Shown here in pieces: positions 23,401 through 33,784 of a DNA stretch of 37,778 nt. Each line of letters opens with the position of its first letter. The first letter of the stretch is position 1. The position numbers were made by a program, and so were the translations under genes. The notes beneath the pieces were generated by a model. It saw only the letters and a list, made by a program, of their open reading frames with translations. It had not been told where the DNA came from and made no database searches. Source of the DNA: Sperchopsis tessellata (lineage: Eukaryota > Arthropoda > Insecta > Coleoptera > Hydrophilidae); the NCBI GenBank assembly GCA_033557685.1, contig JAWQRN010000115.1, positions 1 through 37,778 on the forward strand, written 5' to 3'.

Positions 23401-26400
23401 CACCTCCTGCTTAGGAGGTAAATCTGTGAGTCCTATGTAATGTAGGTAAATGAAAACCTATTGCATGTTAAAAACCCAATTTCAATTGGAGTTCACTGGA
23501 TGCGACAAAATTTCCAGCTGTGGTAACTTAATCCCTGGCATTGATGATTGGCCATAAAAGTCAAAATAGTATGACATTAAATACAGACACACATACATAA
23601 TCGGTTCCTCTTTTACCATTGTAAGGTGTACAGGTTTTATACCCTTATTCAATTCCACCTTCTCTTACAGAAACCAGCACCATCCCTTCCTGTCATGAGT
23701 TAATCTCTTTGCTGCTTCCTACTCACATCCTCTCTTGTCAATCATCATGGCCACCATTTTATAACAAGTCACAGCTGGTCTTCCTCTTGGGCTTCTTTCC
23801 TGAGCTCTGGCTCTCCAAACTTGGTATGTCATTCTAGGTTCGTCCACTCTGTTCAGGAGTCTACACCATCTAAGCTGTCCTTCTATTGTGTGTATACCCT
23901 TTTGCTTCATCTTATGTCCTTATTTCTTATATAAATAAATAAATAAAGCCTTTATTTGTTCCATGATATTAAATACAATTAAAATGTATTCTAATATAAT
24001 CATTTCTTGAATAAAACGGCGAAGTACAGAATAGTGTTATAAAACACTGTCTGCTCTTCCGCTTAACCGTTCATGATCCCTAAATGAAATTTTCAACTCT
24101 TTGCTTATCTCCCTTCTTTCCAAAAACTCAATATTCAGAAAGTGAAAATGACCACCACAATTTACAGTCTACCACTCACATCACCCTCAATTTTTCCCAT
24201 ACCATCAATCACTGATTCAATGATATCTAAATGTCTGCACCTGTTCAACTCACTCATTGCTAATTGTTACACTTATATCCCTCCTCGCCCTGCTTACCAT
24301 TATTACTTTTGTCTTATTAACATTTATCTTAATATTTTCCAACCTCAACTCACTGCTCTAGATTTCCACATTTCTCTGAACCTGCGTATATAACCACGTC
24401 ATCGGCAAAGGCACCTATTGATATCCCAATGGTTCTTAAATTTCTATAACCCACATTCAGATGTAATGACTCTCCCTAACACGGTTTCTTAACTGTTATC
24501 CATTAGAACAATGAAGGGTAAAGGGCTAAGTTCTAAGAATTTCTCCTGGACTTGTATCAGTACAAAACTGAATGAATGAACAAAGTGACTTTAGATCAGG
24601 GTGCAGCATTCAGTTCAATGTAAGCTTTTCCTCGTAGCCTATTTACTAATATTTTTCATATAACTTTCCAGGTATACTAAGGAGTGATATTCGCATGTAG
24701 TTCTCGCACTTTCTTTTATCTCCCATCTTAAATATAGGCAATATGCTTCTTCCAGTTCTTCGGTCCCTCCAGGCCAGTACCTAGCAGCTTAATTCCTGCC
24801 TCTCCAATGTATTTCACCATCTCCGGAGTTATTCCGTCATGTCTTACTGCCTTTCCCACTTTCACTATTCAAATTGCTCTCCTGATCTCTGCCTCGGTTA
24901 TATGATCTTACCCCCCATCCTTCTCCTCCCTCGCCAACTCATCCAGCCTCCAGTCCTGCTCCCTGTCTATTTCTTCCTCCAGTAGTTCCATGAAATATTC
25001 TCTCACCCTCTCCATAATTAATCCAGGTTTCGTCATCACATCTCCATTTCTGTCCTCCACCTGGTTCAAGGGTCTTTTCCCAAGTTTCTTAAAACTCTGA
25101 AAAATAGCTTTTGCCATTTGTAGTTTTAATGCGCTTCAGTGATTTTTTCCCCTAATAAGTTTTCCATTTCATCTTCTTTCTCTTAGCGCAACCTTAATAT
25201 CTTCATTTCACCAAGTGTTTGTTTTTTCACTTCAGACATACTGCACCCATATCTCCATGCTCACCTTGACACTGCCAGCATTATACATTTGCAGTTGTTC
25301 CATGCCATATCTAAACCTTGTGTGTAAATACATTCTCCATAATCCCTTATACTCTGTTCAATCAATATTTGGTAGTTTATTCATACTTGCATGTTGCTGA
25401 ATTTGTAAGACATTACTTTTTCTTTTTACATTGTTTCTGCACTGTGCTTACTACCTGTTCCTTCATTGTGTTTTCTACTTTTCACCACAGCCACCAACAA
25501 GTAGTGATCACTATTGATTACGGCACCTTTCCTTACATCTTCTTCTTGTTTGTCTTTTCCATAGGTACCTAATCAATGATGGATCTCTCTTTCTCCTGGT
25601 TCCTCTCTTGTGATTTTGTGTATGTCCCTGTGCTTGCATAACGTGTTAGCAATCACTAAATTATTATCAACCCAAAATTCAATCAATCATCTTCCACTAT
25701 TATTTCTTCTTGCTTCACCATACATTCCCATGACACTTTTTAGGTTCTCTTGCTATTCGCTAATCTTGCATTAAAGACTCCCGCAAATACAAATCCTTTC
25801 TATAGGTCTCCATCACGCTTTGTAACATCCTCCAAAACCTGTCCTTTTCTTCTAAATTCTCACCAGCATTCAGTCCGTACACTACTCCAATCGTGATATG
25901 TGACCTATCCCTCAGTTGCATTTCCACAGTCATTAACCAAACAAAGTTCCATCTTCGCACTAAACTTACCTGATCCTTACATATTACCAAACCAACGCCC
26001 GCACTATCCTCATCTGGTACTCCAGAATAGAAAATCTGCTATCCCCAGTTCAGTTCCACACTCCCTTGTTATTTCTTCTTTGTTACTGTTAGAAGTTCAT
26101 ATTTCTCAATCTCTCATGCCAATTCCTCCCCCTTTCCATACAGTGATGCTTACGAAAATACAAATACAGCTTTACAGCAAAGGTTTTGATGGGGTTTACC
26201 ACAATTTTATTGATTTACAAAATTAAAGTCTAGTTTAAGTTATAAGATTTAACAGGTTGTAGCCATCATTAAAAATGGGCTCGTATTCTTTTCGCCAAGG
26301 ACATAATATGACCACATTAACTGTGCAAATTCTAGTTTAAAACTAAATACACATTACAGATAAACGAATAATTCATTTATTTACTTCCAAATAGATATTC

Positions 26401-29400
26401 AAAAATACAAATATATAGCTCAAAGTGTTTCTGTAATTTTTTTAATATACTGACAAAGTATATAAACTCATCATCATCAATGTTCTTAAAGCAATAAGAG
26501 TACGGCAGGTGCCAGAGGTCAGATGTAGTCAAATTTCAAATTTGAACTCGTCCATACTGAACTGATTCTACATTGGACTATATTAAGTCATAAATGTAAA
26601 ACAAAATCCAATATGTCTTTGAAGAAGGTAATCTATAGTAAGCTACAAGTGAAAAAAGGTGTCTCACAGAAATCAATAAAAATTTAAAAGTGACATTGCC
26701 ATAAATTACCATTTCTGAAAGACCAGTGCTAACAAGAAGTCAGCTTTGACTGCATATATTTCTATATGTAACTCAATCTTACAGCCTTTTAGCTAATAAA
26801 TCTGTAATATGTTTTTGTGCTGCAAAAAGACAAAACAGTTTATTTTAATATACCACAATGTCTTTCCTCCATTATATGCTTGATTAATTCTTGTAAAGTA
26901 TGGAGTAGTTCTGATAAGTACATATTGCACTCTGGCCATGAATACTATACAAGAAATTAAAATAATATATGTAAGTCTCAACACAGGTCTGACTGGCATA
27001 CATCACAATTTTGTGCTATAATTAAAACACCTTTTAAAATTATACCTCGCATAGTGTTTGCTGTGTACTTGATTAAAACTATAACAAAGCACTCTTAAAA
27101 TATCAATTTTAAGTAAAATTGAAAATAATTTTTTTTTAATAGTCTTGATTTTATTAATCACATAAATTAGTTAATGATTTACCGTTATTCGTCCCCTCCA
27201 AAGACAATATACCCAGAGTTCTATTAAGTAAGATTAGCATATAAAAACATTAGTTACCATTTAATATCTCCTCTGGTAAAACAGGACTCCCTAATATTAC
27301 ATCAGTTTCTCTGGCTACACTTGCATCTCTGAGACCTTCGACTAAGCGTTGATATTCCTCTTGTAATTTTTTATTATCATCCTCTCTCATTCTGTAAATT
27401 AATACTATAATATAACACGAATTATTTACTAATTATTCACCTGCAAATCACAAACTTACTCAGTTATAGTTCTTTCCAAAAGTTGTATATTTGCTGTTGA
27501 TTTTTCAATTATCCTCTTATTGATTTTTATGCTCATTGAGTCTACACAAACGTTATCAATGTTGTGAGCCTCGTCACATACAACAACTGCTTCTTTACAT
27601 AATTCCTTTGAAACCACGTCTGCTATCTTTGGATCTATTAAGTAATAATAACTGTAGACCACAATGTTAGCATGATTTATCTAGAATCAAAGAAATTTAT
27701 TTTAAATAAAAAACATCTATACATGGTTCATATAACATCCAAAATTCGGTGATGGACTGTAGTATTTAATACTCAATTATTTGTTCCTAAGAGCACTACA
27801 GGCTGGTACAATAGCTTGTACGTATGTTTGTAAAAGTTATGTCTAAGCACTAATTAATAGGCCTGTAGCATGGTTATATGCTCAGCAGCTACCAAGATTC
27901 TTTGTATTTCCTCTAATGGTATATACCAGTTTTCCAGATACTTCCTTTCAGTAACTAGCATTACTAGACAATCACATAAACTATGCCTAACCGATTCTTC
28001 CTCCATACCACACTTACACTCCAGACTCTCTCCTCACTCCATGACGTGCTAATGTCAGCAAAGAAGGACATGGCCCGTCAACAGGGTCACTAATGTTCTC
28101 AGTTCCTTCCTATTTAATTTTAGCTGACTTCTAGTTCTTACTCAGAATAGTATATTGATGAGTAACTCATACTCGACGATTATATCCAGTACGAGGATTA
28201 TTCTGCCAGTAACCACTTACTGACAAAACCTCGTACTGTACTTTGTGGAATACCAATGGCAGGTTCTAGCCCAACGTAATTCTTAGCCAAACCATCTGCT
28301 TCATTACTCAAAATCAGCTCTAGAGACGTCCGTAAACTAGACCAGATCTCTTGATTTAATGAAATTTGCCCAGACTTCTTTCCATATTTCAATTGAGTAT
28401 GATCATGTCATAGTTCCCATGAGAGTTATATTTTTGCCAGATATTGTTTGCAATACCTTCATATGCCTAACTGGAATTGTTTCTTTTCTACTGCTGCTCA
28501 TTTCGTGCCTCATGGCAACGGTCAGAGTCAGTCCCTCAACCACCATATCTAGAGGTGGTAATACCAGCAGCAAATCCATTCTACTGTGGGTGTTGCTCCT
28601 GAAATGAAAAGGCAAGCTGCAGATAGAATAGTTGTTCTCTAGCAACTCTAAACCGCATTCTAGGCAACTATACTACATCTCCATAGGTAACCATGGGCAA
28701 AATGATGTGGTATAGAATCAAAATATAAGTATCAGACTCAAGCCCCACGTTGTGTAGGCCTTAGCCGTGTTACCTTGTTTCTTCCAAGTCAGCTTGTCAT
28801 CAAGTATAAATCCAAGATATTATCTTTCTTAGACCATTATATTGGTGTACCAAAAAGTGATAAGTTTTGAAAGCGTCACAGATTGTGTGTATCGATGTAT
28901 TGTTGAATGTATCCTCAAAATCTAAGAAAATACCCAGAACCAGACCTCTGTCTACAAGTGTCTTCTCAATGCTGTGAACAAGTTGATGAAGAGCCGATTT
29001 CTATTTAGAGGAGATTCTCTCAGAACTCCTCCTCTAATATCAATATAATCTCTCCAAAACCTACAAAAGAAATGAAGAGAGGCTGATTGGTAGATATGAT
29101 ATGGCCCAGTCATATGTGGTTCTTCTTGATTTTGGAATGAACATCACTCGAACTTACCTCCCTGCTTCTGGTATATAGCCTTGAGCTATACAAAACCTAA
29201 ATATTTTACATTATTGGTCTTGTAGAGCTCTGGAAAGCCTCAAGATCTATGGCAAGCTCTCGATTATTTAACCTTCCTTTTTATACCTGGCCTGAATTTG
29301 TTTGAAGCAGTCCCAGTCATTAGGCCTCTTTTAAATTGATGTACTGTTATATATCCGTCTGGTCTCCTTTTCGATGGGATGAAAGTTGTTGATTCCTACA

Positions 29401-31991
29401 AAAAACATCTTCTGAGGGTTTCCACCTTGAAATAAGGCAGCTCTTCTCGTAAGACAGTTGTATGACTTCCTATGTAAGACTTGATTGTCCTTATCTTTGT
29501 TGATCCTAAGAGAATTCTGGAAAGCTTTAACCTGTAACCAATATAGTCCACTCATATTACATGAGCATAGGGTTACATCAATAATCTCCTGCCGTCTTCC
29601 ATTATTGAAAGTGGGATTGTTTCCTTCATCCAGAATATTTAAATCAGTGTTGACAAGATATTCAAGTAGTCATCGTCCTCTCTAGTTTAACTTTATACAC
29701 CCCTACACTGTATGGCGAGAGTTTGTATTACATTCCATCAGTAGTAGTAGCTCAGTTTTACAGTAGTTCAAAAGTTCCATTTGGAAGGACCACAGTGAAA
29801 TCAGAGCCCGGCCACCACTAAATCCCTGACACAGAACTGCGGTATTAGCCAAGATTCAACATATGTTACCATGACAATACAAACTTGTGGACGCTTAACC
29901 GTGGTTCAATAATAAAATGTGGATGATGATAATATGTGTCTGCCCCACTGATTTTATCCCCAGCCATAGCATAAACTAGGGATACGAATCCACCACCTTA
30001 CCCAGAAGACTCGACTGCAGCAGACTTGTCTAGCAACCCAAATTTTGCCGGGTTTATCTCCTCTAGTGAGCCACATTCAACACGCACAATCAAGTAAAGG
30101 CCCTTACCTTCATTCCCTCTGTCTTAAATACTGTTTGGTGGTCTGGTGAGGCCAGGAAGTCACGCTATTACTCTTGTTCTCTTTATGAGTTCGCTGCGCT
30201 CAACGAGTTTTAACAGAGTTCCCTCCCAAAGCATGAGACTAGCAAGTGACTCTGCAAGCCACCTTTTCACCCCCTCATCTATGCAGAATACCTTTAGCGC
30301 TCCCACCGTCAGATATGTTTCCAAATTGGCCGGCTAGTGACTACCTCTTGGTAACCGATCTGTGCCCTTCTCCAATGTGCACTGAAAAGCATTGGATTGG
30401 TCACCAGTGAGACGATCCTCCAGATACTTTTCCAGAATGATCACCACCATGAGTCTGGTCTTCAAAATGTCCTTATAGCTAGATGAAAAACCTATATTGG
30501 AACTATTGCTACTCTTCCTGACACCTGGAGGAGTCTGAGCCTTAGAAAGAGGCCCCTTTCGCGTTGTCTCCTCCTGACAGGTCCCCCTAAAAGAGAAGAG
30601 CTGGATCCCTAGAGGATGTTTCCGGAGAGGGCCCTCCTTGAATTTAATATGTAAACCAGAGTCAATAGTTTAGGGTATTATATGCAATATCTTTTCGTAG
30701 TTTCTAAGATGGTTAATCACAAAGTACCTCTTTATTATCCATAGTATTGCTTATCTATAATATATCATGTGATTAATTATAAGACTGACTTAGCTAAATG
30801 TAGAAAAATATTGTATTATTTTTAAATGTACATCATAAATAAGGAAAATACTTACAGCGTATCTGGCCAAAAAATATGGACACCAATTTCTATCTCTACC
30901 AAACTGCTTCAGATCATCTATACCGTACACTCCAAATGGTAATGTGCTTTCTTTTCCATCTAAACTAAAACCTTCATAATACTGACACACAGGAGTCGTA
31001 TCATCATAATTGTGACGTTCTCTAACATAGCTAGCTGTCAAAGCATGACATCTTCCATCAACAATTTTACCTTCTCTTTCTGTGCTCACCTAAAACAAAA
31101 TGCAAGTACTTAAGTAATATAAAATCTTTAACATGTATTGCGAGAAAGCTTAAATAAGGCAACATAACTATGGGAAAATTAATGTGATGTTCAATTCTAG
31201 TGTTACTATACTGCCCAGGATGACCTCAGAGCGGGACTAATCTTAAGACGTTGCCACTACTTCATTAAAAAAATCTATGTTATTGCCAATTCATTTAATA
31301 TACTAAAAACAAGTATTCTGAAAATGGGATCTACACAGTGATTGTTCACTTAGTTTACAAGAAAATTTGGTTGTGAAAAATTGTTTGGCTTGATCATTTA
31401 ACAATTAAAGAAAAATGGAATACTCAGCACTCTCACATAGAAAATGCTTCAGCAGAATATTAAACATCTACCATCACATAAATTGAAACTTGTGGAAAAA
31501 ATGTATGTAATAAACTTACTTCTGGATGCACACAGAGATTCTTTCTTGATGTCAACACTAAACCATTAAGGCGTGGATAGAGTCCATCTTGTTTCTCATA
31601 ATAGTCCAGAAGTTTCTTTAATTCCTCTATAACCTTTTCAATTTCGGGTACTGTACGTGAACAATATATCAGTTTCCTCACATCATGTGGATGTTCCAAC
31701 ATATAAGCTACAATTAAGGACAACAATGTGGTAGTTTTACCAGTACCCGAGGGCATCTCCAACAGGCAATGTCCCTGAAACCATAAACATTATTCCTGCA
31801 CGTACAATTCTGAAATAAAATTATTAAAATACCTTGGCATCCAGAGCCCTTTTTAAATCACACATATAAGCATACTGTTCTGGATAAATGTAATCATACG
31901 GAAAGTAAACAATCAAACCATCTACACTAATCCTAAAATATAAAGATAGTAAACATTTAGAATAATTTAGGTTTCCACTTGCTTACTTCAT
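17276..31991 (-). CDS. Xpd: Xpd/ERCC2, XPD helicase subunit of TFIIH (complete, 13 coding exons)
   Basis: XPD is the 5'-to-3' ATP-dependent DNA helicase of TFIIH. It opens DNA around lesions in nucleotide excision repair and bridges the TFIIH core to the CAK kinase module; it acts in the nucleus. The exons, read on the minus strand, are 31991-31987, 31932-31833, 31774-31520, 31089-30856, 27680-27460, 27391-27258, 22891-22534, 22423-22252, 22193-22095, 18174-17995, 17932-17756, 17677-17468 and 17410-17276. All introns are GT-AG. The CDS sums to 2280 nt, or 759 residues against 760 in human. Visible motifs are Walker A MPSGTGKT (42-49), Fe-S ligands C116, C134, C155 and C190, DEAH (234-237), ITSGTLSP (456-463), ARGKVSEGVDF (600-610) and QCVGRAIRG (662-670). 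Residue numbers match the human protein at every one of these landmarks. No frameshift or internal stop was found. Introns 4, 6 and 9 carry transposon remnants. Confidence 0.97.
17468..17677 (-). CDS. Xpd: Xpd exon 12 (residues 646-715; motif VI)
   Basis: Encodes motif VI, MRHAAQCVGRAIRGKTDYG, followed by FADKRF. Arg683, a hotspot of xeroderma pigmentosum mutation in human XPD, is present. The exon ends EEAVQ before a GTATAC donor. Confidence 0.97.
17756..17932 (-). CDS. Xpd: Xpd exon 11 (residues 587-645; motif V)
   Basis: Encodes motif V, LLSVARGKVSEGVDFDHH, and then GIPYVYTQSRILKARL. Fifty-nine codons; the donor is CAG|GTTGAT, a weaker match than its neighbours, but the frame and the homology fix it. 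Confidence 0.95.
17995..18174 (-). CDS. Xpd: Xpd exon 10 (residues 527-586; motif IV)
   Basis: Sixty codons containing VPDGIVCFFTSYLYLESVV (helicase motif IV) and YKLLFIETPDSAETSFAL. It follows the 3.9-kb transposon-laden intron 9. Confidence 0.96.
18783..19000 (+). mobile_element. LINE reverse transcriptase fragment in Xpd intron 9 (antisense)
   Basis: The plus strand reads WLLNIFIDKCMSKACIELDG, then a stop, MYVDDAVILI at 18883-18912, and further on ATERME. This is the 'SPWLFN.FID' to 'YADD' segment of a non-LTR reverse transcriptase. YADD is YVDD here, with both catalytic Asp intact. Only about 70 codons remain. It is antisense to Xpd. Confidence 0.75.
19001..19564. other. Intron 9 sequence, nothing recognised
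   Basis: Unassigned AT-rich intronic DNA between two retroelement fragments. TTACAAGGGGTGATCAATC near 19040 is reminiscent of a mariner-type end but has no partner. Confidence 0.4.
19565..20400 (+). mobile_element. BEL/Pao retrotransposon fragment (reverse transcriptase) in Xpd intron 9
   Basis: The plus strand keeps the BEL/Pao reverse transcriptase layout in broken frames. It has a 'KPDSSTTKI' start (about 19680), then a YLDDIVPGDSS box at 20019-20051 corresponding to YVDD, then ALELQQQLMQYLACG and FEIRKWMSNSSALFHAI, which is the characteristic Pao helix and 'RKW.SNS' signature. Stops and frameshifts are numerous before the box. No LTRs were seen. It is antisense to Xpd. Confidence 0.75.
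20514..21296 (+). mobile_element. Truncated mariner element with 5' terminal repeat, in Xpd intron 9
   Basis: A mariner-type terminal repeat (TTAGGGGGACCAGAAAGTAA) starts at 20514 right after a TA target dinucleotide. About 155 bp later the transposase begins. The 3' half of the element and the right terminal repeat are absent, so it cannot move. Antisense to Xpd. Confidence 0.85.
20670..21296 (+). pseudogene. Mariner transposase pseudogene (N-terminal half)
   Basis: The frame from ATG 20670 runs 169 codons without damage. It contains the HTH DNA-binding region (RHCMLFEFHKGSKATVATKN; SDSYRSGRPTTLEN), the linker motif WVPHNMSEENK, and the first catalytic Asp in ITGDEKWVLYDN. TAG at 21177-21179 sits where family members have Trp (…RQW). 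The frame then continues for 38 codons with the KPDLHPKKA block and ends. The second and third catalytic acids are missing. The WVPH.L and TGDEKW motifs place it in the mariner family, closest by eye to cecropia/irritans-like types. The start shown is the first ATG; an upstream TTG is not a likely start in an animal. Confidence 0.85.
21355..21690 (-). mobile_element. LINE reverse transcriptase fragment in Xpd intron 9 (sense)
   Basis: The minus strand reads EHYRGISLLTVVYKIM, then GDYQSGFRRGRP, which are the 'NYRGISLL' and 'QSGFR.GRS' blocks of a non-LTR reverse transcriptase. After an internal deletion comes YLGCGVIVANDMKED and GNRCYYSTFSI, the post-RT region. The catalytic block between them is gone. 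Confidence 0.72.
22095..22193 (-). CDS. Xpd: Xpd exon 9 (residues 494-526)
   Basis: A 33-codon exon reading KGNDQVAISSKFETREDIAV and ending NYGQLLVE, highly similar to human XPD. It lies between a TTACAG acceptor and a GAG|GTAAGT donor. Confidence 0.96.
22252..22423 (-). CDS. Xpd: Xpd exon 8 (residues 436-493; motif III, start of HD2)
   Basis: Contains SSLAVKPMFDRFQ followed by ITSGTLSPLDMYPKIL and TMTLAR, the transition into helicase domain 2. The donor ATG|GTGAGT leaves a codon boundary. Confidence 0.97.
22534..22891 (-). CDS. Xpd: Xpd exon 7 (residues 317-436; Arch domain)
   Basis: The largest exon (358 bp). It encodes most of the Arch domain, the part that contacts the CAK subunit MAT1. 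Recognisable blocks are RLRVQHVVQESPAGFL, RKPLRFCAERLASLLRTLEI and KGFMIIVEPFDDKTP. It ends TG|GTGAGC inside codon 436. Confidence 0.97.
22892..23329. other. Intron 6, right of exon 7: nothing recognised
   Basis: AT-rich intronic sequence without recognisable features. Confidence 0.4.
23330..26165 (-). mobile_element. Degenerate LINE (endonuclease + reverse transcriptase) in Xpd intron 6
   Basis: Minus-strand remnant in the order of an APE-type LINE. An endonuclease piece at about 26035-25760 has IFYSGVPDEDSAGVGLVI and RSHITIGVVYGLN. A linker at 25117-24908 has REYFMELLEEE. RT begins at about 24900 with ITEAEIRRAI, GKAVRHDGITPEMVKYIGEA and SILPIFKMGDKRKCENY. The catalytic box FADDVVIYA is at 24409-24383. 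INVNKTKVIMVSR follows, and a C-terminal RWCRLLNRVDEPRMTYQVW with RSPRGRP lies at 23880-23770. Coding similarity ends near 23640; the GC-richer stretch to about 23330 is probably 3' UTR. Many stops and frameshifts. Same orientation as Xpd. The clade is not resolved by eye. Confidence 0.8.
26166..27257. other. Intron 6, left of exon 6: nothing recognised
   Basis: AT-rich intronic sequence; no protein similarity or repeat structure seen. Confidence 0.4.
27258..27391 (-). CDS. Xpd: Xpd exon 6 (residues 272-317; Arch domain)
   Basis: Encodes the conserved Arch segment EEYQRLVEGLRDASVARETD, which matches human EYRRLVEGLREAS. It completes codon 272 with its first base and leaves one base of codon 317 at the AATG|GTAACT donor. 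The short intron upstream is 68 bp. Confidence 0.95.
27460..27680 (-). CDS. Xpd: Xpd exon 5 (residues 199-272; DEAH box)
   Basis: Starts after a TTCTAG acceptor with INHANIVVYSYYYL and contains the Walker B/DEAH box VVVCDEAHNIDNVC at 230-243. The 3' end (…TITE) enters the Arch domain and splits codon 272 at GA|GTAAGT. Confidence 0.97.
27860..30640 (-). mobile_element. Degenerate R1/Jockey-like LINE with RNase H region in Xpd intron 4
   Basis: Minus strand, 5' to 3'. A GC-richer, Pro-rich part (30640-29720) is probably ORF1 and leader. The endonuclease C-terminus at about 29665-29540 reads NPTFNNGRRQEIIDVTLC. An RT piece at about 29005-28870 reads LHQLVHSIEKTLVDRGLVLG, then IFLDFEDTFNNTSI. 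The region after RT (about 28590-28480) has LLLVLPPLDMVVEGLTLTVA. The RNase H end at 28310-28200 reads NEADGLAKNYVGLEPAIGIP. A C-terminal LRTLVTLLTGH and zinc knuckle CKCGMEEESVRHSLCDC lie near 28100-27960. The layout and the zinc knuckle are characteristic of R1/Jockey-group LINEs. Broken by many stops. Same orientation as Xpd. Confidence 0.8.
30856..31089 (-). CDS. Xpd: Xpd exon 4 (residues 121-198; Fe-S domain)
   Basis: Holds the rest of the 4Fe-4S domain: Cys134 (DGRCHALTASYVR), Cys155 (TPVCQYYEGF) and Cys190 (NWCPYFLARY). With Cys116 in exon 3, all four cluster ligands are present, as expected of a helicase-competent XPD. The exon is 78 complete codons. Confidence 0.97.
31520..31774 (-). 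CDS. Xpd: Xpd exon 3 (residues 36-120; Walker A)
   Basis: Carries the nucleotide-binding Walker A motif MPSGTGKT with Lys48, motif Ia (LIYCSRTVPEIEKVIEEL), and the first Fe-S ligand, Cys116, in SRKNLCVHPE. The exon is 85 complete codons, and its donor is GAA|GTAAGT. Confidence 0.97.
31833..31932 (-). CDS. Xpd: Xpd exon 2 (residues 2-35)
   Basis: Encodes the N-terminal beta strand and Q-motif region of helicase domain 1, with VDGLIVYFPYDYIYPEQ closely matching XPD. It is bounded by a TTTTAG acceptor and an AAG|GTATTT donor, and ends on a codon boundary. Confidence 0.96.
31987..31991 (-). CDS. Xpd: Xpd exon 1 (coding part, start codon)
   Basis: Only five coding bases, ATGAA, precede a GTAAGC donor. 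Joined to exon 2 they give Met-Lys-Ile, like the Met-Lys-Leu start of human XPD. The intron that follows is 54 bp. The 5' UTR extends upstream from 31992, but its start cannot be placed. Confidence 0.88.
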
Positions 31992-33784
31992 TTTCGTCCG
32001 TTAATATCAACAGAATATGTATATAAAATAAAATGTTTTAAACATGAAATCCAAATAAGTTTTATAATGATCCCCGGTAATTGAACAACATGCTTCTTTG
32101 ACATTTGACTGATTCTGACATTTAAATTTCGCATATCAACGCTATCTATTAGCAGATTTACTAACTTCTATTATCAATAAATCTCAAAATGTTTTACATC
32201 GGGCCAGATGCAAAGAAACGAGTAGCCGTTCACATACTACAATTCAAATGATTATTGAATTAGAAAAATCAATGAAAATGCTTCGAGAAATAATTTTCAA
32301 CAATCCAAGTACTTAAATAATGCTTCTATAGTTGCCAATGTTGAATACTTTAGGCATTTTTATTTCTAACCACGTTATTATAATCTATTTATAAAGTTAC
32401 TGAAAGCCGGAATGAATGATGCAGGCACGGTGTTTCATTTTTTATTCTGCTTCGTTTATATGAATGCCGTATTCGATAAATAAGCACATATCTGACATTG
32501 CAGTTAGAGCTTGGATACCTTAGCTAGAGAAAATTTCTTAAAAATTATGTTCCAACTTTAATATTAAACCAGCAAATGCCATTATATCGCTAATATTTAT
32601 ATCACAGAGATCTTGTTTCATTTTCGACTTACGCAGTTGTAACAGATTCAAGCTCTTTTGTCAGATACCTACTTCACAAAATCTGTTTCTATTAGAGGCT
32701 GTACATTTCTCTGACCATTAGCTAATGAACGTAAGTTATCGACAAGTCAAGTTTCTATTGAAAAATTTTAGATATCCAGTTTCTTTTCTATAGGTTTTAT
32801 GATCCATCATTATAATGAACTTGAAAGATTCAAGTGGCTCTCAACTGTTCGTTTAATATTTTACTAAGCATTGGTTATTTGGGAGCTTAGTATAAAAAAG
32901 TTAACACAATTTCAAAAATACTTTCAACTGAACGTACCCTTCGTATAATTTGAGCACTAGTGACTAAAAAAAACCTTTCACATGCACTTTAACACATGAT
33001 ATGCCCTGTGTTTTGAAGTAAACGCGTCACCCATTTAAGTAGTGAGCAAACAAAACTCTGCTTAACCACATTCTCCTTATACTTAGCTACATGGAAATTA
33101 ATAGAAATTTAATACGTTTCGTGCACTGGTTCAAGGGACATCTTCAAATCCGAGCAACCTTATTTCAATATACAAAAGATATAGTGTTAATCACACGCCT
33201 TTAAAGATCTTTTGCAAGAGTAGTAGAAACATCCGCAAGTTTCAAAGCTGAAATATCATGTTATGACGAAAACATTATTTTCTAACCTGCTAAATATTTA
33301 AAATTCTGTAAAATCATATTCTATAATAATATAAACAACATACAGCCTTAATATTTCAAAAACTATTATATTCATAGATTATTAATTACTTTATCATTAC
33401 TTATTTCTGGAACGAAATATATAATAACTGAATATTAGCGTTTTTATCAATATGTTAACTCAGCCCACCTTACTTGCAATATACTTGGAGGAATATAAAC
33501 TCCACCGAATTATTTTCAAAATATAAACAGAACTCCACATGTTCATTTAGCATTATATACAATCTCATCATGTTTGTTTTTATTTCTTAGGAAGCTTTCC
33601 TGTTAACTGCTTTCGCTTGTGTGTGATGATAACCTTATCTAAATGATTTTAATTTCCTCTGGAACGAACGTTGTTTCGAATTTAAATATATGGGTACTGA
33701 ATAAAATATAAATTTAAATTTCACTGAATTTAATTTTCCGTTTCGTAAATTTTATTTTTAGTTCGACGAAACTAAATTACAAAC
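31992..33784. other. Divergent intergenic region between Xpd and the START-like gene
   Basis: AT-rich 1.8-kb stretch between two start codons pointing away from each other. It must hold the promoter and 5' UTR of both genes. I see no coding segment, no convincing TATA box or initiator, and no recognisable transposon. Confidence 0.6.

Noticed and set aside
23340..23440. Possible tRNA-derived SINE with a CACCTCC/GGAGGTA hairpin
   Set aside because: No convincing A and B boxes; more simply explained as the 3' UTR of the adjoining minus-strand LINE.
25215..26226. Several plus-strand open frames in intron 6
   Set aside because: They are antisense to the minus-strand LINE endonuclease and linker region and show no similarity of their own.
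28359..30337. Plus-strand open frames in intron 4
   Set aside because: Antisense to the R1/Jockey-like LINE, whose recognisable protein blocks are on the minus strand.
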